Of a stretch of DNA of 64,000 nt, positions 63,301-64,000 are shown piece by piece. Every line of letters begins with the position of its first letter. The first letter of the stretch is position 1. Below the pieces are notes generated by a model. The model ran no database searches, was not told the DNA's origin, and was given only the letters and a program-made list of their open reading frames with translations. The stretch comes from Deltaproteobacteria bacterium IMCC39524 (GTDB lineage Bacteria > Desulfobacterota > Desulfuromonadia > Desulfuromonadales > BM103): positions 186,001 to 250,000 of the forward strand of contig JARUHJ010000004.1 in the NCBI GenBank assembly GCA_029667085.1. The letters run 5' to 3'. Position numbers and translations under genes: made by a program.

Positions 63301-64000
63301 TGCGGTAGTTACCGTAGGAGTCGCAGCGTGGCACATAATACAGCTATCCGGATAATCCGTACCCCATGCATAAGGCGCTATGGCCGGAGTCGTGCCGAGA
63401 TCGCCGTTACCGGCGTTGTGGCAATCGTTGGTGCCGCAGGAGTTGGTTACGCCCATGTCGTAGGTATTCAGAGTGCCATCCATGACGCTGCCGCCGGCAA
63501 CTTCATAGGTGCCGTCGAGATGGCCTACAGAAGGTGGAGTGGGAGTGATATCCCACTCGGTTGCAGTGTCATGACAGTCGGCACAACCAATGTCACGGCC
63601 TAATCCGTTAACCTGGGAGTCGGTGTGCGCGGTGTGTGCGGGATCAGTCGGGACATCGAGATGGCACATGATACAGGCACTGCTGGCAGGGGTATCGTAC
63701 CAGCCGTACACATCGTCCTGGGTGGTCTTATTGAAATGGCAATCGACCGTGGAGCAGGTGTCGTTGCCGGCTGCTTCAAGGCTGGAGTAGACACCATCGT
63801 CCGGGACACCATTTAGCGTATTGGTTTTTGTTGTGTCCCACAACTTGTACATACTGTTGACTTCAGCAGGCAGGCCATTTTTATGGTTTGCACCGCCAGG
63901 GGTGTCGTGACAGAAAGAGCAAAGATGTTCTTGCTTGACCTGAGAAAAACCGTTGCCGTTATCGGTCAGCAGGCCAGTGAGATCCTCTGAGTAAACAGCC
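57385..64000 (-). CDS. Giant multiheme c-type cytochrome 2, 5' end beyond the window
   Basis: The frame is open through the right edge, so the N-terminus and start lie outside; about 2205 residues are visible. They carry about 22 CxxCH motifs plus CX3CH, CX4CH (CSTVDCH, CGTNDCH, CSNINCH) and longer variants. The order of modules is the same as in the C-terminal part of giant 1: heme modules, then fibronectin-III-like units (GDEGASINLWWTAAEDHSMY, DLSVLARPKSGSVLLRW) and a C-terminal heme cluster beginning CGMCHTTGPSVVES and ending ASRLPKL.ITNCLDTK. It is clearly a paralogue; by alignment to giant 1 some 1600 more residues should follow to the right. An extracellular electron-transfer role is inferred as for giant 1. 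Confidence 0.93.
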   Translation of the reverse strand, partial: AVYSEDLTGLLTDNGNGFSQVKQEHLCSFCHDTPGGANHKNGLPAEVNSMYKLWDTTKTNTLNGVPDDGVYSSLEAAGNDTCSTVDCHFNKTTQDDVYGWYDTPASSACIMCHLDVPTDPAHTAHTDSQVNGLGRDIGCADCHDTATEWDITPTPPSVGHLDGTYEVAGGSVMDGTLNTYDMGVTNSCGTNDCHNAGNGDLGTTPAIAPYAWGTDYPDSCIMCHAATPTVTTAHTAHINNTTYVPGSCNECHTAANVGTHIDSNADFSGAITAPASNSGWDQSCTNDCHASSSPSGTLWNSGTVVDCTECHSGSYVGGNNWRASGNNYLAQTGLHDEVPVVSGVTHDDNFLYNGGGSTGDCETCHSAVPTSPATAHADGNWGMTYNSATNAVINFAAEVNYADAAKPTCSPNGTLSSCHFDGGDWSRTWHENSDTTAGNLQCAGCHGYWATGSDGSGWRAGTSHEENQTRGSSGTHNPGPINLGFDCYACHVLGGTTVSEYPWTSGSNDWKAIEAGSTLHGDGFITMNNSGVLANEHDIGGRSGCTDCHNGATTADGTHDFPASTFNLATVAGTDVVAAGGGSCDSCHGASGNYWPQGLKADPDNDAGMHTRHMDVLMNAAGLGLGQTDACNFCHPYNAGKSSYEVGDHNGNGVNLPNNTTTFYNSIGRSLAGLAVDTDGVFNGNSTCSNINCHFDNGYTPHWYTSSNIAPDAASSPLTLVAGPNPNSLKVTFNAPGMDAGLANSTAYVYDMRISDSAINAGNFDAATYVGGLPATHVYGEPTEVNIENLDPGKTYYVALRTQDTEGLWSATPATAGPVAPNDDTEAPMFHGADKATPGDEGASINLWWTAAEDHSMYIMDDAVQANRLQQPISYNIYLKSELDGDLDMADGTGLNAPIITGFTGTEIELEGTYGSTTVTNDITYQLGVRACDMHGTCDTNTAIVKVTPKKVPEVPQEFFTYVSNAASVPGGGGEVVTMFNSGTPGTAQTGTFSTAAPLYFITEVETFPRIYYTGSFTVYIDPGNAPVPVTGELGTWNGTTFNGSAKLVTFTPGKRSARAYTFKFSDASGVSVASGESLAIKLTASSAVNCGWGSAANRGDADVGERKVNIAPDNITPVVSLDGAIVNMSWTHDGVDTDGIPATDANPDATTDPVHFDIYGSNNGPTGPWDYVIAENYVATGPNYSYSWDTQADGITSGDIAVKIRPGDGFGHSVYISGILGTATAIDKVAPSQITDLSVLARPKSGSVLLRWTCPGDDYMNNGRATKFEIRYSPTGAPGISDGATFNSATLVPNPPYPDFGYHVMDFEVTGLTPEVSYDFAIKAVDEQDLKSPLSNIATNTTGPRCGMCHTTGPSVVESAGNHKLHGRTMTDCNKCHNDGTTPVTSYDLWHQDGKLVMGYGPGGAHEAAYLDEPTGTIYYTDDGTLNTAILYQDTNGFGGFGSGDYANVAPDSTDNGSCSNFGALGVGGCHGPVGTDPDGGGANKFPLFDTPTWDAAANLDCGRCHGNPNRDETAGVNQQFDPYGRDFDGTLYNSPTKPAGVVPDQILGAPGADNRGGWDDDPLTANTVDERKYIGQHEKHLNYSFRFSKGDSCNLCHKGHYSDIDDLDGKHGDGNVDVQLDTTAAGAGAHYNSAGSGTAGTCFNMDPFNCHPNNEAPVWDTNAEFPCIGCHTMGNDIANIGHFTDPNGGVTLDKDNTANMDGFTEGLLGNCTWCHFAGHPTDDVGGAAIILPNNPQVGINYKSGGIHLRRDPGNLGRTGAPYTTQAQLCWGCHDANNISEWNADDGNQNAATNPIVNPTVDYNYGSLSNGTAPFQTSDWTTAQWTSGTAAFGYKSGKIQSTHSTNLASGQSNLTWNATDSQWEENPDAVANILCHNCHDVHNMNFADGDTMSGNPYLRGSWVRNPYPEDGAPLSSSTYAPENEYMAVPRGGTMYNNPGGYQIDQNNYTSGLPPTKGLSVGNSAGICMLCHGANGVDGMDMTADNGVTGLWIGGQNRNGHSNAALGGTADDAVTTNILSYAIRNPSGVPPSPFTQYNDGADPSMGYANVGEDGSTTTRVSGFRSAYGGKGYGVLPQVDGTYYAYVDFDWGVTQATGGIDKGYHAFTCSKCHNPHASRLPKLMITNCLDTKHNTWDDNRPSGGLSGGDGGGSNSVTGGDNDGVVISQAGSAQNCHRLGSGEATGGPGDGWNNVTPWSAKPPGSL

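Overview
The window looks like chromosome of a metal- or sulfur-respiring member of the Desulfuromonadales/Geobacterales (Desulfuromonas- or Geobacter-like; placement inferred from gene content, no taxonomic search was possible). Supporting features are a small triheme c7 cytochrome of the PpcA type, two enormous c-type cytochromes built from CxxCH and CxxxxCH...CxxCH modules, a VC_2705-type sodium:solute symporter pair, rubrerythrin and desulfoferrodoxin.

Layout. 1-2.2 kb: 3' end of a branched-chain amino acid ABC transporter (LivM partial, LivG, LivF). 2.3-6.7 kb: a small CxxC protein, cysK, then a SAM-I riboswitch with terminator ahead of a metI/metC-like pair of PLP enzymes. 6.9-8.0 kb: an intact tRNA-Thr(CGU) and, 1 kb upstream, an exact copy of its 5' half; two overlapping XRE repressors lie between, so this looks like the remnant of an integrated element. 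8.1-13.1 kb: glyoxalase I, the DUF4212/solute symporter pair, and divergent from it a CBS/nucleotidyltransferase protein. 13.4-25.7 kb: ordinary genes (lipoproteins, PpcA-like cytochrome, rubrerythrin/desulfoferrodoxin operon, K+ channel, REC-PilZ protein, two FKBP isomerases, MFS transporter, M48 protease, hydrolase, a CRTAC1-type seven-repeat protein followed by an 18-residue cryptic peptide gene). 26.1-28.4 kb: a beta-CASP metallo-hydrolase and a RAYT transposase bracketed by its palindromic REP elements.

28.4-64 kb is the unusual part. A TMTC-like glycosyltransferase, a lipoprotein and a repeat-rich exported protein precede a 3849-residue cytochrome with about 54 CxxCH motifs (my count by eye) plus about a dozen longer-spaced CxnCH motifs and a fibronectin-III-like middle. 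The set is repeated further on: lipoprotein paralogue (48.3 kb), exported-protein paralogue (55.3 kb) and a second giant cytochrome running off the right edge. Between the second lipoprotein and the second exported protein sits a tightly overlapping operon that resembles dltABC but is not the classical one: one DltC-like carrier protein, a DNA-methylase-fold protein with an altered APPY motif, two different DltA-like adenylating enzymes, and a DltB/MBOAT-like membrane protein. I read this as a candidate undescribed system that activates two amino-acid-like substrates, loads them on one carrier and exports or transfers them across the membrane, genetically linked to giant extracellular cytochromes. 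The function is inference; the gene architecture is directly visible.
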